The translations under genes and the position numbers were made by a program. The notes below the pieces were generated by a model. It ran no database searches and was not told the origin of the DNA. It saw only the letters and a program-made list of their open reading frames with translations. A stretch of 64,000 nucleotides of DNA, taken from contig JAWQEG010000166.1 in assembly GCA_033782935.1 (NCBI GenBank), positions 2,446,001-2,510,000 of the forward strand. The letters are read 5' to 3'. The stretch's first letter is position 1; every line of letters starts with the position of its first letter. Of this stretch, positions 33,601 to 46,076 are shown one piece after another. The stretch comes from Petrolisthes cinctipes. Taxonomy: Eukaryota > Arthropoda > Malacostraca > Decapoda > Porcellanidae.

Positions 33601-35062
33601 CGGGTGTTTTGGGACTGAATTTGAGATATCGATTTTTTGGCACCTAAAATGTCGATTTTTAGCATGCTTTTAGCCTATATTTTGAAAATATTCTAGCACT
33701 GTGTAGGCATGTACAGATTGCTTCTGGGACCCCAAAATATTGAATTTTCGGGTGTTTTGAGCCTGAATTTGAGATATAAACGGGTACAGAAGATACATGC
33801 ACATATTGACTTTGGGCATCTAAAATATCGATTTTCAGCATGTTTTGGGCCAGTATTTTGAAAATACTCTAACACTGAATAGGCATGTACAGATTGCTTC
33901 TGGGACCCCAAAATATTGAATTTTCGGGTGTTTTGAGCCTGAATTTGAGATATAAACGGGTACTGAAGATGCATGCACATATCGACTTTTGTGCACCTAA
34001 AAGATCGATTTTCAGTATGTTATGAGCATGTATTTTGAAAATACTCTAACACGGAGTAGGCATGTACAGATCGCTTCTGGGACCCCTAAATATCGAATTT
34101 TCGGGTCTTTTAGGACTGAATGTGAGATATCGACTTTTTGGCACCTAAAAGATCGATTTTTTATCATGTTTTTAGCCTATATTTTGAAAATATTCTAGCA
34201 CTGTGTAGGCATGTACAGATTGCTTCTGGGACCCCAAAATATTTAATTTTCGGGTGTTTTGAGCCTGAATTTGAGATATAAACGGGTACAGAAGATACAT
34301 GCACATATTGACTTTGGGCATCTAAAATATCGATTTTCAGCATGTTTTGGGCCTGTATTTTGAAAATACTCTAACACGGAGTAGGCATGTACAGATCGCT
34401 TCTGAGACCTCTAAATATCGAATTTTCGGGTGTTTTGGGACTGAATTTGAGATATCGACTTTTTGGCACCTAAAAGATCGATTTTTAGCATGTTTTTAGC
34501 ATATATTTTGAAAATATTCTAGCACTGTACAGATTGCTTCTGGGACCCCAAAATATTGAATTTTCGGGTGTTTTGAGCCTGAATTTGAGATATAAACGGG
34601 TACAGAAGATACAGGCACATATTGACTTTGGGCATCTAAAATATAGATTTTCAGCATGTTTTGGGCCTGAATTTTGAAAATACTCTAACACGGAGTAGGC
34701 ATGTACAGATCGCTTCTGGGACCCCAAAATATCGAATTTTCGGGTGTTTAGGGCCAGAATTTGAGATATAAACGGGTACAGAAGATGCATGCACATATTG
34801 AATTTTGGGCACCTAAAAGATCGATTTTCAGTATGTTTTTGGCCTGTAATTTGAAAATACTCTAACACGGAGTAGGCATGTACAGATACCTTCTGGGACC
34901 TCTAAATATCGAATTTTCGGGTGTTTTGGGACTGAATTTGAGATATCGACTTTTTGGCACCTAAAATGTCGATTTTTAGCATGTTTTTAGCCTATATTTT
35001 TAAAATATTCTAGCACTGTGTAGGCATGTACAGATTGCTTCTGGGACCCCAAAATATTGAAT
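30671..35062. repeat. Duplicated 4.39-kb block, copy 1 (offset 6259)
   Basis: Matches 36930-41321 at a constant offset of 6259 bp with no difference at the sites compared. Shared private variants include GTTATGAGCATG, GGGTCTTTTAGG, GCCAGAATTTG, GATATATGC, AATATTAGGG, CTTTGACCCC and GGGTAGAAAGAT. The left limit is GATACATGC here against GATATATGC at 36929. The right limit is GAATTTTCGGG here against GAATATTAGGG at 41321. Confidence 0.88.
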
Positions 35063-35666
35063 TTTCGGGTGTTTTGAGCCTGAATTTGAGATATAAACGG
35101 GTACAGAAGATATATGCACATATTGACTTTGGGCATCTAAAATATCGATTTTCAGCATGTTTTGGGCCAGTATTTTGAAAATACTCTAACACTGAATAGG
35201 CATGTACAGATTGCTTCTGGGACCCCAAAATATTGAATTTTCGGGTGTTTTGAGCCTGAATTTGAGATATAAACGGGTACTGAAGATGCATGCACATATC
35301 GACTTTTGTGCACCTAAAAGATCGATTTTCAGTATGTTATGAGCATGTATTTTGAAAATACTCTAACACGGAGTAGGCATGTACAGATCGCTTCTGGGAC
35401 CCCTAAATATCGAATTTTCGGGTCTTTTAGGACTGAATGTGAGATATCGACTTTTTGGCACCTAAAAGATCGATTTTTTATCATGTTTTTAGCCTATATT
35501 TTGAAAATATTCTAGCACTGTGTAGGCATGTACAGATTGCTTCTGGGACCCCAAAATATTGAATTTTCGGGTGTTTTGAGCCAGAATTTGAGATATAAAC
35601 GGGTACAGAAGATACATGCACATATTGACTTTGGGCATCTAAAATATCGATTTTCAGCATGTTTTG
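33848..35666. repeat. Tandem duplication of 1819 bp, copy 1
   Basis: Matches 35667-37485 at offset 1819. Shared rare forms include ATATTTAATTTTC (34241 and 36060), ATACAGGCACATATTG, ATATAGATTTTC and CATATTGAATTTTGGG. One difference seen is GAGCCTGAATTT near 34260 against GAGCCAGAATTT near 36080. The ends are approximate because both edges fall in the same GGGCCAGTATTTTG sequence. Confidence 0.82.
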
Positions 35667-37485
35667 GGCCAGTATTTTGAAAATACTCTAACACTGAATA
35701 GGCATGTACAGATTGCTTCTGGGACCCCAAAATATTGAATTTTCGGGTGTTTTGAGCCTGAATTTGAGATATAAACGGGTACTGAAGATGCATGCACATA
35801 TCGACTTTTGTGCACCTAAAAGATCGATTTTCAGTATGTTATGAGCATGTATTTTGAAAATACTCTAACACGGAGTAGGCATGTACAGATCGCTTCTGGG
35901 ACCCCTAAATATCGAATTTTCGGGTCTTTTAGGACTGAATGTGAGATATCGACTTTTTGGCACCTAAAAGATCGATTTTTTATCATGTTTTTAGCCTATA
36001 TTTTGAAAATATTCTAGCACTGTGTAGGCATGTACAGATTGCTTCTGGGACCCCAAAATATTTAATTTTCGGGTGTTTTGAGCCAGAATTTGAGATATAA
36101 ACGGGTACAGAAGATACATGCACATATTGACTTTGGGCATCTAAAATATCGATTTTCAGCATGTTTTGGGCCTGTATTTTGAAAATACTCTAACACGGAG
36201 TAGGCATGTACAGATCGCTTCTGAGACCTCTAAATATCGAATTTTCGGGTGTTTTGGGACTGAATTTGAGATATCGACTTTTTGGCACCTAAAAGATCGA
36301 TTTTTAGCATGTTTTTAGCATATATTTTGAAAATATTCTAGCACTGTACAGATTGCTTCTGGGACCCCAAAATATTGAATTTTCGGGTGTTTTGAGCCTG
36401 AATTTGAGATATAAACGGGTACAGAAGATACAGGCACATATTGACTTTGGGCATCTAAAATATAGATTTTCAGCATGTTTTGGGCCTGAATTTTGAAAAT
36501 ACTCTAACACGGAGTAGGCATGTACAGATCGCTTCTGGGACCCCAAAATATCGAATTTTCGGGTGTTTAGGGCCAGAATTTGAGATATAAACGGGTACAG
36601 AAGATGCATGCACATATTGAATTTTGGGCACCTAAAAGATCGATTTTCAGTATGTTTTTGGCCTGTAATTTGAAAATACTCTAACACGGAGTAGGCATGT
36701 ACAGATACCTTCTGGGACCTCTAAATATCGAATTTTCGGGTGTTTTGGGACTGAATTTGAGATATCGACTTTTTGGCACCTAAAATGTCGATTTTTAGCA
36801 TGTTTTTAGCCTATATTTTTAAAATATTCTAGCACTGTGTAGGCATGTACAGATTGCTTCTGGGACCCCAAAATATTGAATTTTCGGGTGTTTTGAGCCT
36901 GAATTTGAGATATAAACGGGTACAGAAGATATATGCACATATTGACTTTGGGCATCTAAAATATCGATTTTCAGCATGTTTTGGGCCAGTATTTTGAAAA
37001 TACTCTAACACTGAATAGGCATGTACAGATTGCTTCTGGGACCCCAAAATATTGAATTTTCGGGTGTTTTGAGCCTGAATTTGAGATATAAACGGGTACT
37101 GAAGATGCATGCACATATCGACTTTTGTGCACCTAAAAGATCGATTTTCAGTATGTTATGAGCATGTATTTTGAAAATACTCTAACACGGAGTAGGCATG
37201 TACAGATCGCTTCTGGGACCCCTAAATATCGAATTTTCGGGTCTTTTAGGACTGAATGTGAGATATCGACTTTTTGGCACCTAAAAGATCGATTTTTTAT
37301 CATGTTTTTAGCCTATATTTTGAAAATATTCTAGCACTGTGTAGGCATGTACAGATTGCTTCTGGGACCCCAAAATATTGAATTTTCGGGTGTTTTGAGC
37401 CAGAATTTGAGATATAAACGGGTACAGAAGATACATGCACATATTGACTTTGGGCATCTAAAATATCGATTTTCAGCATGTTTTG
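35667..37485. repeat. Tandem duplication of 1819 bp, copy 2
   Basis: Second copy, abutting the first. It carries GCCAGAATTTG twice. It overlaps the second 4.39-kb block, showing that the duplications are nested rather than independent. Confidence 0.82.
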
Positions 37486-40400
37486 GGCCTGTATTTTGAA
37501 AATACTCTAACACTGAGTAGGCATGTACAGATTGCTTCTGGGACCCCAAAATATTGAATTTTCGGGTGTTTTGAGCCTGAATTTGAGATATAAACGGGTA
37601 CTGAAGATGCATGCACATATCGACTTTTGTGCACCTAAAAGATCGATTTTCAGTATGTTTTGAGCATGTATTTTGAAAATACTCTAACACGGAGTAGGCA
37701 TGTACAGATCGCTTCTGAGACCTCTAAATATCGAATTTTCGGGTGTTTTGGGACTGAATTTGAGATATCGACTTTTTGGCACCTAAAAGATCGATTTTTA
37801 GCATGTTTTTAGCATATATTTTGAAAATATTCTAGCACTGTACAGATTGCTTCTGGGACCCCAAAATATTGAATTTTCGGGTGTTTTGAGCCTGAATTTG
37901 AGATATAAACGGGTACAGAAGATACAGGCACATATTGACTTTGGGCATCTAAAATATAGATTTTCAGCATATTTTGGGCCTGAATTTTGAAAATACTCTA
38001 ACACGGAGTAGGCATGTACAGATCGCTTCTGGGACCCCAAAATATCGAATTTTCGGGTGTTTAGGGCCAGAATTTGAGATATAAACGGGTACAGAAGATG
38101 CATGCACATATCGAATTTTGGGCACCTAAAAGATCGATTTTCAGTATGTTTTTGGCCTGTAATTTGAAAATACTCTAACACGGAGTAGGCATGTACAGAT
38201 ACCTTCTGGGACCTCTAAATATCGAATTTTCGGGTGTTTTGGGACTGAATTTGAGATATCGATTTTTTGGCACCTAAAATGTCGATTTTTAGCATGTTTT
38301 TAGCCTATATTTTTAAAATATTCTAGCACTGTGTAGGCATGTACAGATTGCTTCTGGGACCCCAAAATATTGAATATTAGGGTGTTTTGAGCCTGAATTT
38401 GAGATATAAACGGGTACAGAAGATATATGCACATATTGACTTTGGGCATCTAAAATATCGATTTTCAGCATGTTTTGGGCCTGTATTTTGAAAATACTCT
38501 AACACTGAGTAGGCATGTACAGATTGCTTCTGGGACCCCAAAATATTGAATTTTCGGGTGTTTTGAGCCTGAATTTGAGATATAAACGGGTACTGAAGAT
38601 GCATGCACATATCGACTTTTGTGCACCTAAAAGATCGATTTTCAGTATGTTTTGAGCATGTATTTTGAAAATACTCTAACACGGAGTAGGCATGTACAGA
38701 TCGCTTCTGGGACCCCTAAATATCGAATTTTCGGGTGTTTTGGGACTGAATTTGAGATATCGACTTTTTGGCACCTAAAAGATCGATTTTTAGCATGTTT
38801 TTAGCCTATATTTTGAAAATATTCTAGCACTGTACAGATTGCTTCTGGGACCCCAAAATATTGAATTTTCGGGTGTTTTGAGCCTGAATTTGAGATATAA
38901 ACGGGTACAGAAGATACATGCACATATTGACTTTGGGCACCAAAAATATCGATTTTCAGCATGTTTTGGGCCTGAATTTTGAAAATACTTTAACACGGAG
39001 TAGGTATGTACAGATACCATCTGGGATCTCTAAATATCGAATTTTCGGGTGTTTTGGGACTGAATTTGAGATATCGATTTTTTGGCACCTAAAATGTCGA
39101 TTTTTAGCATGTTTTTAGCCTATATTTTTAAAATATTCTAGCACTGTGTAGGCATGTACAGATTGCTTCTGGGACCCCAAAATATTGAATATTAGGGTGT
39201 TTTGAGCCTGAATTTGAGATATAAACGGGTACAGAAGATACATGCACATATTGACTTTGGGCATCTAAAATATCGACTTTCAGCATGTTTTGGGCCTGTA
39301 TTTTGAAAATACTCTAACACTGAGTAGGCATGTACAGATTGCTTCTGGGACCCCAAAATATTGAATTTTCGGGTGTTTTGAGCATGAATTTGAGATATAA
39401 ACGGGTACTGAAGATGCATGCACATATCGACTTTTGTGCACCTAAAAGATCGATTTTCAGTATGTTTTTGGTCTGTATTTTGAAAATACTCTAACACGGA
39501 GTAGGCATGCACAGATCGCTTCTTTGACCCCTAAATATCGAATTTTCGGGTGTTTTGGGACTGAATTTGAGATATCGACTTTTTGGCACCTAAAAGATCG
39601 ATTTTTAGCATGTTTTTAGCCTATATTTTGAAAATATTCTAGCACTGTACAGATTGCTTCTGGGACCCCAAAATATTGAATTTTCGGGTGTTTTGAGCCT
39701 GAATTTGAGATATAAACGGGTAGAAAGATACATGCACATATTGACTTTGGGCACCAAAAATATCGATTTTCAGCATGTTTTGGGCCTGAATTTTGAAAAT
39801 ACTTTAACACGGAGTAGGTATGTACAGATACCATCTGGGATCTCTAAATATCGAATTTTCGGGTGTTTTGGGACTGAATTTGAGATATCGATTTTTTGGC
39901 ACCTAAAATGTCGATTTTTAGCATGCTTTTAGCCTATATTTTGAAAATATTCTAGCACTGTGTAGGCATGTACAGATTGCTTCTGGGACCCCAAAATATT
40001 GAATTTTCGGGTGTTTTGAGCCTGAATTTGAGATATAAACGGGTACAGAAGATACATGCACATATTGACTTTGGGCATCTAAAATATCGATTTTCAGCAT
40101 GTTTTGGGCCAGTATTTTGAAAATACTCTAACACTGAATAGGCATGTACAGATTGCTTCTGGGACCCCAAAATATTGAATTTTCGGGTGTTTTGAGCCTG
40201 AATTTGAGATATAAACGGGTACTGAAGATGCATGCACATATCGACTTTTGTGCACCTAAAAGATCGATTTTCAGTATGTTATGAGCATGTATTTTGAAAA
40301 TACTCTAACACGGAGTAGGCATGTACAGATCGCTTCTGGGACCCCTAAATATCGAATTTTCGGGTCTTTTAGGACTGAATGTGAGATATCGACTTTTTGG

Positions 40401-41321
40401 CACCTAAAAGATCGATTTTTTATCATGTTTTTAGCCTATATTTTGAAAATATTCTAGCACTGTGTAGGCATGTACAGATTGCTTCTGGGACCCCAAAATA
40501 TTTAATTTTCGGGTGTTTTGAGCCTGAATTTGAGATATAAACGGGTACAGAAGATACATGCACATATTGACTTTGGGCATCTAAAATATCGATTTTCAGC
40601 ATGTTTTGGGCCTGTATTTTGAAAATACTCTAACACGGAGTAGGCATGTACAGATCGCTTCTGAGACCTCTAAATATCGAATTTTCGGGTGTTTTGGGAC
40701 TGAATTTGAGATATCGACTTTTTGGCACCTAAAAGATCGATTTTTAGCATGTTTTTAGCATATATTTTGAAAATATTCTAGCACTGTACAGATTGCTTCT
40801 GGGACCCCAAAATATTGAATTTTCGGGTGTTTTGAGCCTGAATTTGAGATATAAACGGGTACAGAAGATACAGGCACATATTGACTTTGGGCATCTAAAA
40901 TATAGATTTTCAGCATGTTTTGGGCCTGAATTTTGAAAATACTCTAACACGGAGTAGGCATGTACAGATCGCTTCTGGGACCCCAAAATATCGAATTTTC
41001 GGGTGTTTAGGGCCAGAATTTGAGATATAAACGGGTACAGAAGATGCATGCACATATTGAATTTTGGGCACCTAAAAGATCGATTTTCAGTATGTTTTTG
41101 GCCTGTAATTTGAAAATACTCTAACACGGAGTAGGCATGTACAGATACCTTCTGGGACCTCTAAATATCGAATTTTCGGGTGTTTTGGGACTGAATTTGA
41201 GATATCGACTTTTTGGCACCTAAAATGTCGATTTTTAGCATGTTTTTAGCCTATATTTTTAAAATATTCTAGCACTGTGTAGGCATGTACAGATTGCTTC
41301 TGGGACCCCAAAATATTGAAT
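36930..41321. repeat. Duplicated 4.39-kb block, copy 2 (offset 6259)
   Basis: Second copy of the block at 30671-35062. The 6259-bp offset equals 4440 plus 1819. An offset of 4440 is also seen (30671-31226 against 35111-35666), so the 1819-bp tandem duplication between the copies probably added to an original spacing of 4440. Confidence 0.88.
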
Positions 41322-42029
41322 ATTAGGGTGTTTTGAGCCTGAATTTGAGATATAAACGGGTACAGAAGATATATGCACATATTGACTTTGGGCATCTAAA
41401 ATATCGATTTTCAGCATGTTTTGGGCCTGTATTTTGAAAATACTCTAACACTGAGTAGGCATGTACAGATTGCTTCTGGGACCCCAAAATATTGAATTTT
41501 CGGGTGTTTTGAGCCTGAATTTGAGATATAAACGGGTACTGAAGATGCATGCACATATCGACTTTTGTGCACCTAAAAGATCGATTTTCAGTATGTTTTG
41601 AGCATGTATTTTGAAAATACTCTAACACGGAGTAGGCATGTACAGATCGCTTCTGGGACCCCTAAATATCGAATTTTCGGGTGTTTTGGGACTGAATTTG
41701 AGATATCGACTTTTTGGCACCTAAAAGATCGATTTTTAGCATGTTTTTAGCCTATATTTTGAAAATATTCTAGCACTGTACAGATTGCTTCTGGGACCCC
41801 AAAATATTGAATTTTCGGGTGTTTTGAGCCTGAATTTGAGATATAAACGGGTACAGAAGATACATGCACATATTGACTTTGGGCACCAAAAATATCGATT
41901 TTCAGTATGTTATGGGCCTGAATTTTGAAAATACTCTAACACGGAGTATGCATGTACAGATCGCTTCTGGGACCCCAAAATATCGAATTTTCGGGTGTTT
42001 AGGGCCAGAATTTGAGATATAAACGGGTA
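40937..42029. repeat. Duplicated 1.1-kb block, copy 1 (offset 1670)
   Basis: Matches 42607-43699 at offset 1670. Markers are GCCTGTAATTTG, GAATATTAGGG, GATATATGC, GTATGTTATGGGCC (41906 and 43576) and GAGTATGCATG (41945 and 43615). Past 42030 the two diverge (TACTGAAG here, TACAGAAG there). Confidence 0.85.
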
Positions 42030-42606
42030 CTGAAGATGCATGCACATATCGACTTTTGTGCACCTAAAAGATCGATTTTCAGTATGTTTTTGGTCTGTAT
42101 TTTGAAAATACTCTAACACGGAGTAGGCATGCACAGATCGCTTCTGGGACCCCTAAATATCGAATTTTCGGGTGTTTTGGGACTGAATTTGAGATATCGA
42201 CTTTTTGGCACCTAAAAGATCGATTTTTAGCATGTTTTTAGCCTATATTTTGAAAATATTCTAGCACTGAGTAGGCATGTACAGATTGCTTCTGGGACCC
42301 CAAAATATTGAATTTTCGGGTGTTTTGAGCCTGAATTTGAGATATAAACGGGTACAGAAGATACATGCACATATTGACTTTGGGCACCAAAAATATCGAT
42401 TTTCAGCATGTTTTGGGCCTGTATTTTGAAAATACTCTAACACGGAGTAGGCATGTACAGATCGCTTCTGGGACTCCAAAATATCTAATTTTCGGGTGTT
42501 TAGGGCCAGAATTTGAGATATAAACGGGTACAGAAGATGCATGCACATATCGACTTTTGGGCACCTAAAAGATCGATTTTCAGTATGTTTTTGGCCTGTA
42601 TTTTGA

Positions 42607-43699
42607 AAATACTCTAACACGGAGTAGGCATGTACAGATCGCTTCTGGGACCCCAAAATATCGAATTTTCGGGTGTTTAGGGCCAGAATTTGAGATATAA
42701 ACGGGTACAGAAGATGCATGCACATATTGAATTTTGGGCACCTAAAAGATCGATTTTCAGTATGTTTTTGGCCTGTAATTTGAAAATACTCTAACACGGA
42801 GTAGGCATGTACAGATACCTTCTGGGACCTCTAAATATCGAATTTTCGGGTGTTTTGGGACTGAATTTGAGATATCGACTTTTTGGCACCTAAAATGTCG
42901 ATTTTTAGCATGTTTTTAGCCTATATTTTTAAAATATTCTAGCACTGTGTAGGCATGTACAGATTGCTTCTGGGACCCCAAAATATTGAATATTAGGGTG
43001 TTTTGAGCCTGAATTTGAGATATAAACGGGTACAGAAGATATATGCACATATTGACTTTGGGCATCTAAAATATCGATTTTCAGCATGTTTTGGGCCTGT
43101 ATTTTGAAAATACTCTAACACTGAGTAGGCATGTACAGATTGCTTCTGGGACCCCAAAATATTGAATTTTCGGGTGTTTTGAGCCTGAATTTGAGATATA
43201 AACGGGTACTGAAGATGCATGCACATATCGACTTTTGTGCACCTAAAAGATCGATTTTCAGTATGTTTTGAGCATGTATTTTGAAAATACTCTAACACGG
43301 AGTAGGCATGTACAGATCGCTTCTGGGACCCCTAAATATCGAATTTTCGGGTGTTTTGGGACTGAATTTGAGATATCGACTTTTTGGCACCTAAAAGATC
43401 GATTTTTAGCATGTTTTTAGCCTATATTTTGAAAATATTCTAGCACTGTACAGATTGCTTCTGGGACCCCAAAATATTGAATTTTCGGGTGTTTTGAGCC
43501 TGAATTTGAGATATAAACGGGTACAGAAGATACATGCACATATTGACTTTGGGCACCAAAAATATCGATTTTCAGTATGTTATGGGCCTGAATTTTGAAA
43601 ATACTCTAACACGGAGTATGCATGTACAGATCGCTTCTGGGACCCCAAAATATCGAATTTTCGGGTGTTTAGGGCCAGAATTTGAGATATAAACGGGTA
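42607..43699. repeat. Duplicated 1.1-kb block, copy 2 (offset 1670)
   Basis: After this copy the offset to the preceding copy changes from 1670 to 1846, a gain of 176 bp. Markers GGTCTGTATTTTG (42093 and 43939) and ATATCTAATTTTCGGG (about 42480 and 44326) follow the new offset. One extra A-length monomer was therefore gained in this copy or lost in the other. Confidence 0.83.
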
Positions 43700-44072
43700 C
43701 AGAAGATGCATGCACATATTGACTTTGGGCATCTAAAATATCGATTTTCAGCATGTTTTGGGCCTGAATTTTGAAAATACTCTAACACTGAGTAGGCATG
43801 TACAGATTGCTTCTGGGACCCCAAAATATTGAATTTTCGGGTGTTTTGAGCATGAATTTGAGATATAAACGGGTACTGAAGATGCATGCACATATCGACT
43901 TTTGTGCACCTAAAAGATCGATTTTCAGTATGTTTTTGGTCTGTATTTTGAAAATACTCTAACACGGAGTAGGCATGCACAGATCGCTTCTGGGACCCCT
44001 AAATATCGAATTTTCGGGTGTTTTGGGACTGAATTTGAGATATCGACTTTTTGGCACCTAAAAGATCGATTT

Positions 44073-46076
44073 TTAGCATGTTTTTAGCCTATATTTTGAA
44101 AATATTCTAGCACTGAGTAGGCATGTACAGATTGCTTCTGGGACCCCAAAATATTGAATTTTCGGGTGTTTTGAGCCTGAATTTGAGATATAAACGGGTA
44201 CAGAAGATACATGCACATATTGACTTTGGGCACCAAAAATATCGATTTTCAGCATGTTTTGGGCCTGTATTTTGAAAATACTCTAACACGGAGTAGGCAT
44301 GTACAGATCGCTTCTGGGACTCCAAAATATCTAATTTTCGGGTGTTTAGGGCCAGAATTTGAGATATAAACGGGTACAGAAGATGCATGCACATATCGAC
44401 TTTTGGGCACCTAAAAGATCGATTTTCAGTATGTTTTTGGCCTGTATTTTGAAAATACTCTAACACGGAGTAGGCATGTACAGATCGCTTCTGGGACCCC
44501 TAAATATCGAATTTTCGGGTGTTTTGGGACTGAATATGAGATATCGACTTTTTGGCACCTAAAAGTTCGATTTTTAGCATGTTTTTAGCCCATATTTTGA
44601 AAATATTCTAGCACTGAGTAGGCATGTACAGATTGCTTCTGGGACCCCAAAATATTGATTTTTCGGGTGTTTTGAGCCTGAATTTGAGATATAAACGGGT
44701 ACAGAAGATACATGCACATATTGACTTTGGGCATCTAAAATATCGATTTTCAGCATGTTTTGGGCCTGTATTTAGAAAATACTCTAACACTGAGTAGGCA
44801 TGTACAGATTGCTTCTGGGACCCCAAAATATTGAATTTTCGGGTGTTTTGAGCCTGAATTTGAGATATAAACGGGTACTGAAGATGCATGCACATTTTGA
44901 CTTTTGTGCACCTAAAAGATCGATTTTCAGTATGTTTTGAGCATGTATTTTGAAAATACTCTAACACGGAGTAGGCATGTACAGATCGCTTCTGGGACCC
45001 CTAAATATCGAATTTTCGGGTGTTTTGGGACTGAATTTGAGATATCGACTTTTTGGCACCTAAAAGATCGATTTTTAGCATGTTTTTAGCCTATATTTTG
45101 AAAATATTCTAGCACTGAGTAGGCATGTACAGAGTGCTTCTGGGACCCCAAAATATTGAATTTTCGGGTGTTTTGAGCCTGAATTTGAGATATAAACGGG
45201 TACAGAAGATACATGCACATATTGACTTTGGGCACCAAAAATATCGATTTTCAGCATGTTTTGGGCCTGTATTTTGAAAATACTCTAACACGGAGTAGGC
45301 ATGTACAGATCGCTTCTGGGACTCCAAAATATCGAATTTTCGTGTGTTTAGGGCCAGAATTTGAGATATAAACGGGTACAGAAGATGCATGCACATATCG
45401 ACTTTTGGGCACCTAAAAGATCGATTTTCAGTATGTTTTTGGCCTGTATTTTGAAAATACTATAACACGGAGTAGGCATGTACAGATCGCTTCTGGGACC
45501 CCTAAATATCGAATTTTCGGGTGTTTTGGGACTGAATATGAGATATCGACTTTTTGGCACCTAAAAGTTCGATTTTTAGCATGTTTTTAGCCCATATTTT
45601 GAAAATATTCTAGCACTGAGTAGGCATGTACAGATTGCTTCTGGGACCCCAAAATATTGAATTTTCGGGTGTTTTGAGCCTGAATTTGAGATATAAACGG
45701 GTACAGAAGATACATGCACATATTGACTTTGGGCATCTAAAATATCGATTTTCAGCATGTTTTGGGCCTGTATTTAGAAAATACTCTAACACTGAGTAGG
45801 CATGTACAGATTGCTTCTGGGACCCCAAAATATTGAATTTTCGGGTTTTTTGAGCCTGAATTTGAGATATAAACGGGTACTGAAGATTCATGCACATATC
45901 GACTTTTGTGCACCTAAAAGATCGATTTTCAGTATGTTTTGAGCATGTATTTTGAAAATACCCTAACACGGTGTAGGCATGTACAGATCGCTTCTGGGAC
46001 CCCTAAATATCGAATTTTCGGGTGTTTTGGGACTGAATTTGAGATATCGACTTTTTGGCACCTAAAAGATCGATTT
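44073..46076. repeat. Two copies of a 1002-bp double HOR
   Basis: Positions 44073-45074 recur at 45075-46076, an offset of exactly 2 x 501. Private markers are GAATATGAGATATC (44533 and 45535), AAAAGTTCGATTTTT (44562 and 45564), TTTTAGCCCATATTTTG (44584 and 45586) and GTATTTAGAAAATAC (44768 and 45770). Small differences exist, such as GGACTCCAAAATATCTAATT near 44319 against ATATCGAATT near 45330. Confidence 0.85.

Larger units (their letters stand above)
30220..44500. repeat. Nested segmental duplications within the satellite
   Basis: A marker, TTTAACACGGAGTAGGTATG followed by ATACCATCTGGGATCTC, occurs five times, at 30421, 32730, 33544, 38989 and 39803. The spacings (2309, 814, 5445, 814) and the constant offset of 6259 between the second and fourth and the third and fifth show that a large block was copied whole, with smaller duplications already inside it. 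A second marker set, GGGTCTTTTAGGACTG with GAATGTGAG and GATTTTTTATCATG, occurs six times (about 30980, 34104, 35420, 35922, 37240, 40364). Confidence 0.85.
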
